Assembly: GCF_006352475.1 (NCBI RefSeq)
Contig: NZ_VCMZ01000001.1
Span: forward strand, 3,720,001-3,784,000
Direction: 5' to 3'
Length of the DNA stretch: 64,000 nucleotides
From: Acinetobacter pullicarnis
GTDB taxonomy: Bacteria; Pseudomonadota; Gammaproteobacteria; Pseudomonadales; Moraxellaceae
Both the position numbers and the translations under genes were made by a program. The notes beneath the pieces were generated by a model. It saw only the letters and a program-made list of their open reading frames with translations. It was not told the DNA's origin and made no database searches. Numbering within the stretch: the first letter of the stretch is position 1; every line of letters begins with the position of its first letter. Shown here piece after piece: positions 9,091 to 19,039 of this stretch.

Positions 9091-11376
9091 TTAGGAAGCG
9101 GGTCCAATCGTAGTGGTAATGACCGTGTTCTTGGTCTTTTGTACTTCTTGGGTCGGCTTAAGCGCAGGTTGCTGTATCACAGGTGGTTCAATTGCAACAG
9201 GTGTGGTAATTGCTTCACTTGGAATCACTCCCCCTGAAGGCACTTGTTGATAAGTCACTGGTGCAGGCAATGGCGCCTTTAACGGTGACTGAATCGGCAG
9301 GCGCTGCTCATAAACATCCTCCAACTTCTCTGGAAGTTTTGAGAAGTTACCTTCTTTATCCATCGCCAGCTGCAAACTATAAAGCTTCTCATAACGTTGC
9401 TGACCAATTTTTTGCATGCTCTCATTGTTACCAATGATGGTCGGATGGATAAAGACCAGCAGATTACGTTTTTCAGTGGCTCTATTGTCTGAGCGAAATA
9501 AATGTCCAATGCCCGGAATAGCACCCAAGAATGGAACAGCATCACGACCAGAGGCAGAGTTATCTGCAACCAAACCACCCAATACAACGGTTTGCCCATG
9601 ATCGGCAATGACTGAGGTTTTAATCGCACGCTTACTGGTCACTAAGTCAGCCGCTTGGCCTTTATTGGCTTCAACGGCTGAAACTTCTTGCTGAACCTCT
9701 AAACGGACTGAACCACCTTCACCAATATGTGGCACAACTTTTAAAGTGACCCCAACGTCTTTACGTTCAACGGAAGTATACGGATTACCACCTGTTGCAC
9801 CTGTGGTGACCGATCCCGTTACAAAGGGAACGTTTTGCCCCACGACAATATAAGCTTCTTCATTGTCCATGGTCACAATAGATGGGGTAGAAAGTAGATT
9901 TGATTTGGTATTGGTTTTTAACGCTTGAATTAAAGCACCATAAAACTCACGTGAACCATCTGCACCTTCACGGTATTTCCCGACACCAAGCACTGAGCCA
10001 ACCGGATTTTTACCCCCTTGCATAGCAGCACCCGCGCCCGCGGTTCCGCCTTTTAAAAAGCCAGAAACCAAATCAAGTAAACTGGTGCCAACATTAGAGG
10101 CATTCACCAAGCCAATGCCAGTACTCATATTCCCAAGCGCCCATTGCACCCCGAGCTGATCTGCATCGCTGGCTGAAACTTCAATAATCGCTGCCTCAAT
10201 CAACACCTGTTGACGACGCACATCCAATTGTTGAATGGCCGCATCAATTTCTCGCATCAATTGTGGTTCAGCTTTGACCACTAAAGCATTCTGACTCGGA
10301 TCTGCAATAATGCTGACCCCATTGCCGTTAAAACTGGTCACATTATTTTGATTACTGCGATTGTTATTGGTCCCCAAATTAATCGTAGGTGCAGCAATAC
10401 TGCTACTTCCAGCTGAATTTGAGCTGGAATTATTCACTGGAATCATGCCGCTCGCGCTATTGTTTTGATTAGCAGATGTATTGCTATTACTGGTTTCAAC
10501 CGCCTGTCCAGTCACCAAACCTTGTAATATTTTTGCCAAGTTATCTGCACTGGCATAACGCAATTTATAAACTTTTAATCCACCAAGTCTGTCCGCAGAA
10601 GGGACATCCAACATTTCAATCATTTGGCGCAAACGTTTACGTGAACCTGTATCGCCTTTGATCAAGATTCGATTGGTCCGCCCATCTGCAATAATACGCA
10701 CTCTCGAACCAGCCGCATCTTTAGATGCACCTGTTGCAGACATGGTTTCCAATAAGCTGATGACTTCTTCTGCTTGGCTAGACTGCAAGCTGATCGCCTC
10801 AATATCATTTTGACCAGTCCCATCCAGATTTCGAATGATGGTTTCAAGTTGATAGATATTGGTTGCACGGTCCGAAACAATCAGGGCATTGGTCCCCTGA
10901 ATTGCAGCCATATGTGCAAATTGCGGCATCAATGGTCGTAATGCTGGAATCAAGTCATTCGGATTGGTATTTTCTAGCCAAATCACCCGAGTAACGACTT
11001 GATCACCTTGTGCACGACTCCGCGGATCATAAGGAACACCGGCATTTTTAACATTACTGTCTGGCACCAGACGAATGGTATTTCCTGCTGGAATCGCAAC
11101 CACACCATTAACATTCAAAACCCCTAAAAATAAATCATAAACTTCAGTTTTATTTAAAGGTTTATTTGAAATAACCGTAACATTGCCTCTCACCCGAGGG
11201 TCAACAGCAAAATTTTTCCCAGTGATATCGGCTACTTCATTGATAAATGCAGTTAAATCAGCATCGCGTAGATTGATTTTCCACGTCTGCGCATGTGCGC
11301 TGACTGTCATTGCCGCCATAAGAGGTGCCGCAGCCACGACAGCTCTAATTGCTCGATGATGATTCCAAAAATCCAT
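9091..11376 (-). CDS. gspD: Type II secretion system secretin GspD
   Basis: GspD forms the outer-membrane channel of the type II secretion system. The 761-residue protein has a signal peptide (about 1-29, cut after AHA), the N0 domain (WKINLRDADLTAFINEV), N1-N3 repeats, and the C-terminal secretin core with VPFVTGS and QTVVLGGLVADN. A Ser/Asn-rich insertion near residues 297-350 lies in the N3 loop region. The tail after about residue 680 is Pro-rich and could hold a pilotin-binding site. It lies 40 nt downstream of gspC. Confidence 0.96.
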   Translation of the reverse strand: MDFWNHHRAIRAVVAAAPLMAAMTVSAHAQTWKINLRDADLTAFINEVADITGKNFAVDPRVRGNVTVISNKPLNKTEVYDLFLGVLNVNGVVAIPAGNTIRLVPDSNVKNAGVPYDPRSRAQGDQVVTRVIWLENTNPNDLIPALRPLMPQFAHMAAIQGTNALIVSDRATNIYQLETIIRNLDGTGQNDIEAISLQSSQAEEVISLLETMSATGASKDAAGSRVRIIADGRTNRILIKGDTGSRKRLRQMIEMLDVPSADRLGGLKVYKLRYASADNLAKILQGLVTGQAVETSNSNTSANQNNSASGMIPVNNSSSNSAGSSSIAAPTINLGTNNNRSNQNNVTSFNGNGVSIIADPSQNALVVKAEPQLMREIDAAIQQLDVRRQQVLIEAAIIEVSASDADQLGVQWALGNMSTGIGLVNASNVGTSLLDLVSGFLKGGTAGAGAAMQGGKNPVGSVLGVGKYREGADGSREFYGALIQALKTNTKSNLLSTPSIVTMDNEEAYIVVGQNVPFVTGSVTTGATGGNPYTSVERKDVGVTLKVVPHIGEGGSVRLEVQQEVSAVEANKGQAADLVTSKRAIKTSVIADHGQTVVLGGLVADNSASGRDAVPFLGAIPGIGHLFRSDNRATEKRNLLVFIHPTIIGNNESMQKIGQQRYEKLYSLQLAMDKEGNFSKLPEKLEDVYEQRLPIQSPLKAPLPAPVTYQQVPSGGVIPSEAITTPVAIEPPVIQQPALKPTQEVQKTKNTVITTTIGPAS

Positions 11377-11416
11377 AACTTATTATCTTTCCTAATTCTA
11401 TTTGTTACCCAAATAT

Positions 11417-12259
11417 CTATAAATCTTGCTGGAGGGTCATCGTTTGATCACCGCGTTTAATTTCAATTTTCACTTTACCTTCCCGCTTCGCCTGTTCTAA
11501 CAATTGCACATCGCTTTGGCCTTGTCCCACACTCTTTCCATTCAGCGAAAGAATTCGATCACCGGGTTTAAGCCCCAACTTACTTCGCAATGCGGATGGC
11601 GTTTGCTCTGTCACTTCATAGCCTTGACCACCGGTATTGACCCCCATTTTTTTCAGGTAATCGTCTTTATCTTCACCCATTTGCTCAATGGCTTGCCCCA
11701 AAGCATTTTGTGACGTTGTTGCAGTAGAAGTCTGAACATTATTAAGTTTATTCTGATCTTCGGCTGCCTGTTCCGCGCCATCTGGTTGATAAAGGTTGCC
11801 AATGCTGGTGAATTTAAGTTCGCGTGTTGCGCCATTGCTTTGTTTGAGCACCACATGCTCCCAATAGACGGCTGCCAACTGATAACCACTATCCCCCAAA
11901 CTATCCCCCACCAAATAACGTTCTGCAGTTTCGCCCACTTTAATCACTGCTGAAGACTTACTCCCAGAAGAAGCGACCATGACACCTTGAAGTTGCATTG
12001 CAAGATTATCATTTACAGATGTACTCGCACCTTGTTCATAAAACAATGAAAAACTAGAAATATTCGGCACCTGGGTCTGTTTAGAACCCAACACGACGGG
12101 TTCAGGTTGAATCACCTGTGGCGGTGCAAGCACCCACCAAAAGACAGAAGCCAATTTCCAACATAAAGCTAGAATTAATAACAGCAAAATAATAGGAGAA
12201 AGGCGATCAAGCTTTTCCCATTGAATATCCTGAAACCGCTCTTGAATGTTCATACTCAA
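11417..12259 (-). CDS. gspC: Type II secretion system protein GspC
   Basis: GspC links the inner-membrane platform to the GspD secretin. The 280-residue protein has a single N-terminal transmembrane helix (about 22-45), a periplasmic HR domain (about 80-155), and a C-terminal PDZ domain with SKLGLKPGDRILSLNGKSV. It overlaps gspN by 4 nt and precedes gspD, so the three are probably one transcript. The other gsp genes are not in this window, as is usual in Acinetobacter, where the T2SS genes are scattered. Confidence 0.94.
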   Translation of the reverse strand: MSMNIQERFQDIQWEKLDRLSPIILLLLILALCWKLASVFWWVLAPPQVIQPEPVVLGSKQTQVPNISSFSLFYEQGASTSVNDNLAMQLQGVMVASSGSKSSAVIKVGETAERYLVGDSLGDSGYQLAAVYWEHVVLKQSNGATRELKFTSIGNLYQPDGAEQAAEDQNKLNNVQTSTATTSQNALGQAIEQMGEDKDDYLKKMGVNTGGQGYEVTEQTPSALRSKLGLKPGDRILSLNGKSVGQGQSDVQLLEQAKREGKVKIEIKRGDQTMTLQQDL

Positions 12260-13002
12260 AGACCACGCTGCAATAAAGGCTGACGTGTCGAAATAACATA
12301 AGTATCCAAGCCCGCTTTACCATCATAAGAAGGAACATTTTGTAATAAGCGCTGTGTCAGTTGTACATCAAGCATGAGGTTTTGATCAAATGCAATATTG
12401 GCCATTTTTTGACTGCGTAGGTCTTGAATATCAAATTGCAATTTACCCGCCTCATCTTTTAACTTGCCATTCAATGCTGGCATATTCATACGATCTTGGC
12501 GTTCCGCAAAGGTATAAACTAATTCCCCACCACCCCACTGCAAATTACCTTCAGCCTGACTAAAACCATTTTCCTGATTAAAGTTAAACTGTGTCTCACT
12601 TAATTGAATCGGATTAGCAGGCCATTGCCAATTAACTAACGTTTTTAAAGTATCTGGTGCAATTTGTCCGTTTAACTGCCTTATTATAATCTTCTTACCA
12701 AAACCATAACCGAGCGTCGATTCTAATTTCGTTTGACCACTATGAATTTCTACATCTGCACCTAAACGCAATAATACTAAATCTAAAGGGCGTGTTTTCC
12801 AACGGACCGTTCCCTGTAAGCCACTTTTATGCCAATCTGCTTGTCCTTGCCAAATATTCCCACTCACATTTTGTAATACTTGATTATCTTTATAAAACTT
12901 TGAAATGAGCCAAGTCGCTGGAACCTGTAACAACACGAATATTAAAAAAGCGATGAGGCCAATTAACCACCATGTTATATTTTTTGATTTTTTATTCATC
13001 AA
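12256..13002 (-). CDS. gspN: Type II secretion system protein GspN
   Basis: The 248-residue protein has one N-terminal transmembrane helix (about 9-30) and a periplasmic domain with GNIWQGQADW, a pattern typical of GspN. GspN is an accessory T2SS protein present in only some systems, and its exact role is unsettled. It is the first gene of the gspN-gspC-gspD run. Confidence 0.88.
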   Translation of the reverse strand: MMNKKSKNITWWLIGLIAFLIFVLLQVPATWLISKFYKDNQVLQNVSGNIWQGQADWHKSGLQGTVRWKTRPLDLVLLRLGADVEIHSGQTKLESTLGYGFGKKIIIRQLNGQIAPDTLKTLVNWQWPANPIQLSETQFNFNQENGFSQAEGNLQWGGGELVYTFAERQDRMNMPALNGKLKDEAGKLQFDIQDLRSQKMANIAFDQNLMLDVQLTQRLLQNVPSYDGKAGLDTYVISTRQPLLQRGL

Positions 13003-13097
13003 GCGTCACCAACTTATACATTAATTCTTCCATGCTAGATTAAGTCTTGTTGAATATACATTATTCATCCTTTTTACACAGCAATCTGATCTCATAT

Positions 13098-13131
13098 AAA
13101 AAAACCAAGCAACTTGGCTTGGTTTTTTTTA
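13098..13131. terminator. Bidirectional terminator downstream of the H-NS-like gene
   Basis: AACCAAGC and GCTTGGTT (13103-13110 and 13117-13124) form a stem with a 6-nt loop and T-runs on both strands. The minus-strand run of seven T suits termination of the H-NS-like gene before gspN. Confidence 0.8.
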
Positions 13132-13165
13132 AATAATAAAAGCTACTAATTACAGATTTATGAAA

Positions 13166-13489
13166 TTAGATGAGGAAATCCTCTAATTTCGCACCTTTCT
13201 CAATTTCTGCCACTAACCAACGTGGTTGCTTACCGCGACCAGTCCAAGTTTCAGCTGAATTATTGGTGTTGCGATAGCGTGGCTCAACTGCTTTACGTGT
13301 CGTCTTCTTACGTTTCTGAGCACCATATTCGATGAACTGTTCTAAACTCAAACCTGCCGCGCCTGCAATTTCAATAATTTGATTATATGCATCTTCAACT
13401 GCTTGATCTTTCTTTGACTCAATTAATGCTTCCGCTTCAGCTGTTAAACGTTTTAATTCTTCAACTGACATCTTACTAATATCTGGCAT
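13166..13489 (-). CDS. hns: H-NS family nucleoid-associated protein
   Basis: The 107-residue protein has an N-terminal coiled-coil oligomerisation region (about 5-45), a basic linker (QKRKKTTRK) and the H-NS DNA-binding domain from residue 81, TWTGRGKQPRWL. H-NS proteins silence AT-rich, often horizontally acquired, genes. It is monocistronic, with its own terminator. In A. baumannii an H-NS of this type controls surface and virulence traits. Confidence 0.93.
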   Translation of the reverse strand: MPDISKMSVEELKRLTAEAEALIESKKDQAVEDAYNQIIEIAGAAGLSLEQFIEYGAQKRKKTTRKAVEPRYRNTNNSAETWTGRGKQPRWLVAEIEKGAKLEDFLI

Positions 13490-13613
13490 TTTGCTCGCTC
13501 CGTTAAAAACAAATATTCGTTCTAAATAATGTAGCCCATCATATTTTTATTAATGGCACGAATCAATACATAAACCAAATTTAAATACATAATCCAACAA
13601 AAAAATGAATAAT

Positions 13614-14075
13614 CTATTTTTTATTATTCAATAAAATTAAATCATGATTAACAGTTTGCTCCAAACCTATAATACTTTCTCTCACCTGATTTGGAATTAA
13701 TGCTTTTTTCATTTCTTTTTTATCAACAAACACAATAACCGCCTCTGCTGTTGCTACAATCTGCTGTTGAGTCTCACTATATAAGACATAATGCATTCGA
13801 ATCGCAGTTTGTCTCATTTCTTCAATGCGTGTCGCAATTTTTAAAACATCTGGATAAAATACAGGCTTTAAATATGTACATTGATTTGAAGCAACAACAC
13901 TAAATACATCATAATCAAAAATATTCAACTCATCAAAATAGCCAATACGTGCACTCTCTATATAACGATAGTAAATCACATTATTAACATGACCAAAGGC
14001 ATCCATATCCCCCCAGGCGACTTTCTGTTCGTGGATAACCGGGTATTGGCTGAATATATTCACTTGAAGTCTCAC
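13614..14075 (-). CDS. Hotdog-fold acyl-CoA thioesterase (YbgC/FadM-like)
   Basis: The 153-residue protein has the 4HBT motif VAWGDMDAFGHVNNVIYYRYIESAR split over about residues 21-45, with the catalytic Asp of the GDMD/GHVNN type. It should hydrolyse an acyl-CoA thioester; the substrate cannot be told from sequence. The GTG start at 14075 overlaps the hemY stop (ATGTGA), so the gene is translationally coupled to the hem cluster. Confidence 0.85.
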   Translation of the reverse strand: MRLQVNIFSQYPVIHEQKVAWGDMDAFGHVNNVIYYRYIESARIGYFDELNIFDYDVFSVVASNQCTYLKPVFYPDVLKIATRIEEMRQTAIRMHYVLYSETQQQIVATAEAVIVFVDKKEMKKALIPNQVRESIIGLEQTVNHDLILLNNKK

Positions 14076-15265
14076 ATTCTAAATTTAATAAAATTTGCAT
14101 CATTTTCAAAGACTAAATTTAACTGTTTGATCAAGTCTTCACGCCCACTCAAGGTCGATTTAATCCGCAGATAGTCCATTAAGATATTTTCAGGGTAGCG
14201 TAATAATAACTGTTCTGCCTCACTCACCCGTTGTGTCGCCATTAATATGTGCCATTGTGCGAAGCTTAAAACTGGCATACTTGGATATCTTAATTCAAGC
14301 TGCAATATATAATTTTCAATAAGCAGATAATCAGGCTCAGGTTTCATTAACTGTTGCTGAAACCATAAATAAAAGACCTCTTGGTCAAACTTGAGCTCCA
14401 ACAAATGTAATGCTAGTTTTTCATGTGCAATCTCCATTGCTGCACAGCGTGATAATAACTTGAGCCAAAGCACCTGTGTTTCAAATGCCAGGCTTTGAAT
14501 TATTTCCTCATCCTTAATATATTTTTGTTCTAATTCTATGTGGTCTTCCCTACTGGCTTGCTCAAATTGGCTTAGCAATTGAATCAACCATGCCTGCATC
14601 GCTTCGCTACCAAGAGCTGGCGAGGTGACGACCCGTAAATAGCGCCAAGGAAACTGCAATGCAAAACTTGCCCAAAGTGTTGTCAAACGCTGCATATACG
14701 CATGGCTAATCTGGCTCAGCCAAGGTGAGAGCTGATGTTCATTTAAAAACTCAAGATGAGTGGAGACCTGCTGTTCATCATGGAGTGCTAGATAAATTTC
14801 GATTCGCTGTATTTCAGCCAATTCAAATGTTGCTGGCGGACTGGAATCTAATATCATTAATGCTTGCTGATAATGCTTTTGTTTAAATAATATGCGTGCT
14901 TGTGTAATTTCTTTTAATAAACCTGATTGATTAAAAATTTCTTGAATAAAATCTTGCTGTTCTTCCTCGCCTTCTAATATCCAAATCATCCCTAACTGCT
15001 CATAAGGATGCAATGCATCAAAATTTATTATCTCTTGTAGTTTACGTTGCTCCTTGGATAAATATCGTTTGAACACTATCCAAAATAAATGCATGCCAAA
15101 ACTAAAAATTAATCCAGAAAAAACCAATACCCAAATATTAGACTGAATTTGTATTCCATGCCAAAGCATATATACATAGCCAGCACCATCACCATAACTC
15201 AGTACGCTGAGGAGCGCTGTCAAAATCAGAGCAATAAAAATATAGATCAACAACAGCTTTTTCAT
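14072..15265 (-). CDS. hemY: HemY-like TPR membrane protein
   Basis: The 397-residue protein has two N-terminal transmembrane helices (about 4-24 and 42-66) followed by a cytoplasmic or periplasmic TPR-like helical region. This is the proteobacterial HemY layout, which is unrelated to the Gram-positive oxidase of the same name. Its role in haem synthesis is not well defined. It sits at the end of hemC-hemD-hemX-hemY with 4 nt to hemX. Confidence 0.82.
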   Translation of the reverse strand: MKKLLLIYIFIALILTALLSVLSYGDGAGYVYMLWHGIQIQSNIWVLVFSGLIFSFGMHLFWIVFKRYLSKEQRKLQEIINFDALHPYEQLGMIWILEGEEEQQDFIQEIFNQSGLLKEITQARILFKQKHYQQALMILDSSPPATFELAEIQRIEIYLALHDEQQVSTHLEFLNEHQLSPWLSQISHAYMQRLTTLWASFALQFPWRYLRVVTSPALGSEAMQAWLIQLLSQFEQASREDHIELEQKYIKDEEIIQSLAFETQVLWLKLLSRCAAMEIAHEKLALHLLELKFDQEVFYLWFQQQLMKPEPDYLLIENYILQLELRYPSMPVLSFAQWHILMATQRVSEAEQLLLRYPENILMDYLRIKSTLSGREDLIKQLNLVFENDANFIKFRM

Positions 15266-15269
15266 TGAA

Positions 15270-16103
15270 TTACCCTAAGATTGTGCGGCTTTTCAGTTTA
15301 GGTACAGGAGACATCTGAGTCTGCTTTATTTGAATAACCTGCTGCTTCATTTCTTGACTGACTGGATCAGGCAAGGCATCAAAGAGCTGAATGACAGCCT
15401 TAAGCATATTTTGATAGCTTTGGAATTCATTGGCCAACAACGCCTGCTGTGCCAATACCAGTCTGAACTGGGCTTCTCTAAAAATCATGCTCCGGTTATC
15501 AAATTGAACTGTTTTAGTTTCGACACGTTCAATCTGCAACCATTTTTGCCAGAAGTGCTGCGTTTGTACTTTGCTTGGTGTGATCTGTTGATTGTTTAAT
15601 TCAGATTTTAAACGCTGATCCAGCTTTTCAAGCATCACGACCAAACGCTCTTCTTGCGCATGTCGGCTGAGTAGAAATTGTTGAATACTCTGTTGATCTT
15701 GATCAATCGCTTGATGCAGACTGGCTTTTAAGCTATCGGCAATCTCATAATGATCAAGATTCTGATTGAGTTGAACCAATTTTTCCACCGCATATACAAA
15801 CTGTTGTTGTTGTAATGCAAATTGCACCAGATCCAGTTCTTGTTGAACCAAGAGCGAAGGATTTAAATTGGTTATTGATGCTTTGGTTTTTTCTCGCTCT
15901 TTTGCACTTGCAACCGTTGTTGGCTCCGTTTGAACACGTTGTAATGCAACAACTTGATCATTCAAACTCGCATTGCGCTGTTCGCTTTGTAAGAGTGTCT
16001 GCTGCTGTTGATTAAATTGCCCAGACAGTTGATAGAAATCAAAGCTGAGTTTAGCAAGCCAAGCCAAGCTTAGAACAAGAATCAGGGCGAAAAACTTCTT
16101 CAT
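15270..16103 (-). CDS. hemX: HemX-like membrane protein
   Basis: The 277-residue protein has one N-terminal transmembrane helix (about 4-22) and a Gln-rich coiled-coil periplasmic region. This resembles HemX, often misannotated as uroporphyrin-III C-methyltransferase, but it is shorter than the E. coli protein (about 390) and no methyltransferase motif is present. Position between hemD and hemY supports the call; it overlaps hemD by 4 nt. Confidence 0.8.
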   Translation of the reverse strand: MKKFFALILVLSLAWLAKLSFDFYQLSGQFNQQQQTLLQSEQRNASLNDQVVALQRVQTEPTTVASAKEREKTKASITNLNPSLLVQQELDLVQFALQQQQFVYAVEKLVQLNQNLDHYEIADSLKASLHQAIDQDQQSIQQFLLSRHAQEERLVVMLEKLDQRLKSELNNQQITPSKVQTQHFWQKWLQIERVETKTVQFDNRSMIFREAQFRLVLAQQALLANEFQSYQNMLKAVIQLFDALPDPVSQEMKQQVIQIKQTQMSPVPKLKSRTILG

Positions 16104-16882
16104 AAGGACCTTTGCAGCAGTGAGAGGGTCTGTAACACCGTATTTTCTTCCAAATTTTCCAAGGAAGTTATATTAAAGCAAAAATTTTTACTTTTTCTAT
16201 CTTCTAGCAAAATTTGATACAAACGCCTACCAAGAACCAAATAATGCCCTTTTTGCAGAATATCCGAATGCGATTCACACAAATCCAACCAATAACACCA
16301 ACTGGCTTCACTACTGATATTCATTACAAAAGGTTGCGGCTCACGCTGCATCATGGTCAAAAAAGTCTGAAACTGTTGTTTGCTAGACTCTGGAAAGCAA
16401 CGCGCATATAACAGCATATTCACAACAGCAATATTTTTTTGTTGGCACTGCTGCATCATAAATGCTCGACCACCGATACCACGCCAAAATGCGATTGCTT
16501 TTAAATCTGGGCGCTGCGTAAATAAGGGCAGTTGTAGCATGCCCTCTGAGGTTTCTACTTCGGGTACGGAAGCTATAATCCCATGCTGCGCTAGAACAGC
16601 TGCGGTTTTCTTGCCAACAGCAATCCATTCAATATGCTGTAATTGTTCAAGCTTGACCTGACTTCTTTGCAGATAGGCCAAGCCAACCTCCACAGCGGTT
16701 GGACTCACCACGACAATCGCCTGAACAGCGGCCAATTGTGTGAATTGTTGCTGTAATTGCGCATTATACGGCAAGGGCTGCAATGCCAACAATGGAAGAT
16801 CAAGCACCTGAAAGTGAGCTTGTACCAAGCACTGGGTCAGTGCTTGGGCTCGATCTGCCGGGCGCGTATTAATAAATAACAT
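16100..16882 (-). CDS. hemD: Uroporphyrinogen-III synthase
   Basis: HemD closes and rearranges hydroxymethylbilane to uroporphyrinogen III. The 260-residue protein is of normal length and shows the start LFINTRPADRAQALTQ and the mid segment WIAVGKKTAAVLAQHG, typical of this poorly conserved family. It lies 5 nt after hemC. Confidence 0.93.
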   Translation of the reverse strand: MLFINTRPADRAQALTQCLVQAHFQVLDLPLLALQPLPYNAQLQQQFTQLAAVQAIVVVSPTAVEVGLAYLQRSQVKLEQLQHIEWIAVGKKTAAVLAQHGIIASVPEVETSEGMLQLPLFTQRPDLKAIAFWRGIGGRAFMMQQCQQKNIAVVNMLLYARCFPESSKQQFQTFLTMMQREPQPFVMNISSEASWCYWLDLCESHSDILQKGHYLVLGRRLYQILLEDRKSKNFCFNITSLENLEENTVLQTLSLLQRSL

Positions 16883-16887
16883 GGGAA

Positions 16888-17805
16888 TTAATAAAGTGCC
16901 TGCAGTAACTCCGCAGCACCTTGTTCTAATAAATGTTTTGCAACATTAACCCCGAGTTGTTCAGCCTGATCTTTTGGTGCAACTAGACGACTAACCAAAA
17001 GTGTTTTTCCATCGAGGCTCCCCACACGGCCTTCTAAACTCAGTTGATCACCCTCAAGCGTGGCAAATCCTGCAATCGGAATCTGACATCCACCCTCTAA
17101 ATGACGGTTCATCGCACGTTCAGCCAGTACACAAACATGACTCTGTTCATGCATCAACGGCATAATTAAATCTAACGTTTGCTGATCATCTTCTCGACAT
17201 TCAAGCCCTAAAGCACCTTGGCCAACCGCAGGTAAACTCACTGTTTCAGATAAACCATGTCGAATTCGATCTGTCAGACCTAAGCGCTTTAAACCAGCAC
17301 TTGCCAATATAATGGCATCGTATAATCCAGCATCAAGCTTACCTAAACGTGTTCCAACATTTCCTCTTAAATCAATAATATCTAAGTCTGGACGGTGTTT
17401 TAGAATCTGACTTTTACGACGCAGACTCGATGTGCCTAACTTTGCGCCCAATGGCAGTTCATCAAAACATGTATATGTATTTGAAACAAAAGCATCAAAA
17501 GGATCTTCTCGCTCACAAATTACCGCGAGGGCTAAGCCATCAGGTAATAGCATTGGAACATCTTTCATCGAATGGACAGCTAAATCTGCACGGCCATCAA
17601 GTAAAGCAGCCTCAAGCTCCTTCACAAACAATCCTTTACCACCAATTTTCGCCAAAGGCGTATCCAAAATTTTATCACCTTGCGTCACAAAGGTGACCAA
17701 TTCAACTTTTAACCCAGCATGTAATTGCTCAAGTCGATTTCGGATATATTCAGCCTGCCAAAGTGCGAGTGGACTTTGACGCGTTGCGATTTTTAAAGTA
17801 GTCAT
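16888..17805 (-). CDS. hemC: Porphobilinogen deaminase (hydroxymethylbilane synthase)
   Basis: HemC joins four porphobilinogens into hydroxymethylbilane. From the ATG at 17805 the protein is 305 residues and begins [18 protein letters not shown], the family start; the frame is open to 17886 but that extension is not HemC-like. Visible motifs are [22 protein letters not shown] and GGCQIP, whose Cys carries the dipyrromethane cofactor. Confidence 0.96.
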   Translation of the reverse strand: MTTLKIATRQSPLALWQAEYIRNRLEQLHAGLKVELVTFVTQGDKILDTPLAKIGGKGLFVKELEAALLDGRADLAVHSMKDVPMLLPDGLALAVICEREDPFDAFVSNTYTCFDELPLGAKLGTSSLRRKSQILKHRPDLDIIDLRGNVGTRLGKLDAGLYDAIILASAGLKRLGLTDRIRHGLSETVSLPAVGQGALGLECREDDQQTLDLIMPLMHEQSHVCVLAERAMNRHLEGGCQIPIAGFATLEGDQLSLEGRVGSLDGKTLLVSRLVAPKDQAEQLGVNVAKHLLEQGAAELLQALY

Positions 17806-17898
17806 TATTACAACATAGTCAAATTTTAACCCTCTAAACTTAACCTGATATGTTAAAAATGCAAGTAAATTATATAATCGGGGCAATCTGCGCCACGT

Positions 17899-18000
17899 CT
17901 AACGCGAATGCCCCATGATCAAGCCAAAGAAAAATCGAAATAAAACCAAAGCAAAAAATAAAATGAAGAACAGATTCATCACATCCATTTGACCCTGCAT
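17899..18000 (-). CDS. Possible 33-residue membrane peptide
   Basis: A short ORF on the minus strand between algR and hemC encodes one strongly hydrophobic helix (LFFILFFALVLFRFFF) with charged ends and stop TAG. Translation could also start at the ATG at 17988, which has AGGG 5 nt upstream and gives 29 residues. No function is recognised. It could be a chance ORF; the membrane-peptide composition and ribosome site are the only support. Confidence 0.35.
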   Translation of the reverse strand: MQGQMDVMNLFFILFFALVLFRFFFGLIMGHSR

Positions 18001-18098
18001 GCTTCACTAGATTTAAAACGATAAACCAAGCAATGCACGAACCCTCCTCACCACCATGTCTCTATAATTTTTCTACTTCAACTTAATCAAGACCAGTT

Positions 18099-18836
18099 TC
18101 ATAAATGGTAAATTCTCTCTCTTAAAATAGGTAAATGACGACGGCTAACCGCGAGCTTTTCTTCAATTTCACGACAACGCACTTGGTATTGTCCGGAGGT
18201 TACTAGCTCCAATCCATCTAAATAATCCAATGAGATTAAAGCATTGCGATGAATGCGAATAAACTTATCAGCAAATTCTTGCTCAAGTTCTTTTAATGTT
18301 TCATCTATAAGCACACTGCCATTCTTATGTCGGACAGCCACATATTTTTGATCTGCTAAAAAATAATAAATATTTTCGGTGGGAATTAACTCCACACCAC
18401 GATAAGTTTTTGCAACAATTTGCTGTCGCTGAGTCGTTTTTTCCATAGATTGTTTTTTTTCTATATTAGACATCTGAGCTTGAGTCAGTTTGGTTAAATT
18501 ATTTAATACACGCTGTAATTCTGATTGAGCGATAGGTTTAATCAAATACCCACTCGCCTGCGACTGAATCGCATTTAAAGCATGTTGGTCATATGCGGTA
18601 CAAAACACCACTGCGGGCATTGGATTGAGTTGAGTTAAATGTTGTGCACAAGATAATCCATCCATGACAGGCATTTGAATGTCGAGTAATACAACATCAG
18701 GCTCATACTGCTGAGCCAATTCAAGTACCTGCTTTCCATTTTGTGCGGTTGCAACAACTTGGTGACCCAATTGCGATACGAGTCGAGACAAACGCTCCAC
18801 TGCGAGTGGCTCATCATCACTAATCAGGATATTCAT
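18099..18836 (-). CDS. algR: LytTR-family response regulator AlgR
   Basis: The 245-residue protein has a receiver domain (about 1-120) with phosphoacceptor Asp52 in LLDIQMP and a C-terminal LytTR DNA-binding domain (about 145-240) with IRIHRNALISLDYL. In pseudomonads AlgR controls twitching motility, alginate and virulence genes. The order argH/algZ-algR-hemC-hemD is the same as in Pseudomonas. Its partner kinase gene upstream is frameshifted here. Confidence 0.92.
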   Translation of the reverse strand: MNILISDDEPLAVERLSRLVSQLGHQVVATAQNGKQVLELAQQYEPDVVLLDIQMPVMDGLSCAQHLTQLNPMPAVVFCTAYDQHALNAIQSQASGYLIKPIAQSELQRVLNNLTKLTQAQMSNIEKKQSMEKTTQRQQIVAKTYRGVELIPTENIYYFLADQKYVAVRHKNGSVLIDETLKELEQEFADKFIRIHRNALISLDYLDGLELVTSGQYQVRCREIEEKLAVSRRHLPILRERIYHL

Positions 18837-19039
18837 TTTTCCTCCCTGCCAATGTTAGGATAATTTTTTTAATAAAATAACTGGCGCATTACAAGGGACG
18901 TTGACAGTTGAGAGATTAAAGACACACACTAAAAAAACATTTAATTAAAAACTTAACATCTAAAACCAAATGTTCAACCACTGGTGTTCAATATAATTTT
19001 AACTTTATAAATCAAAGTTGTAGCTCAATAAAAAACAGT

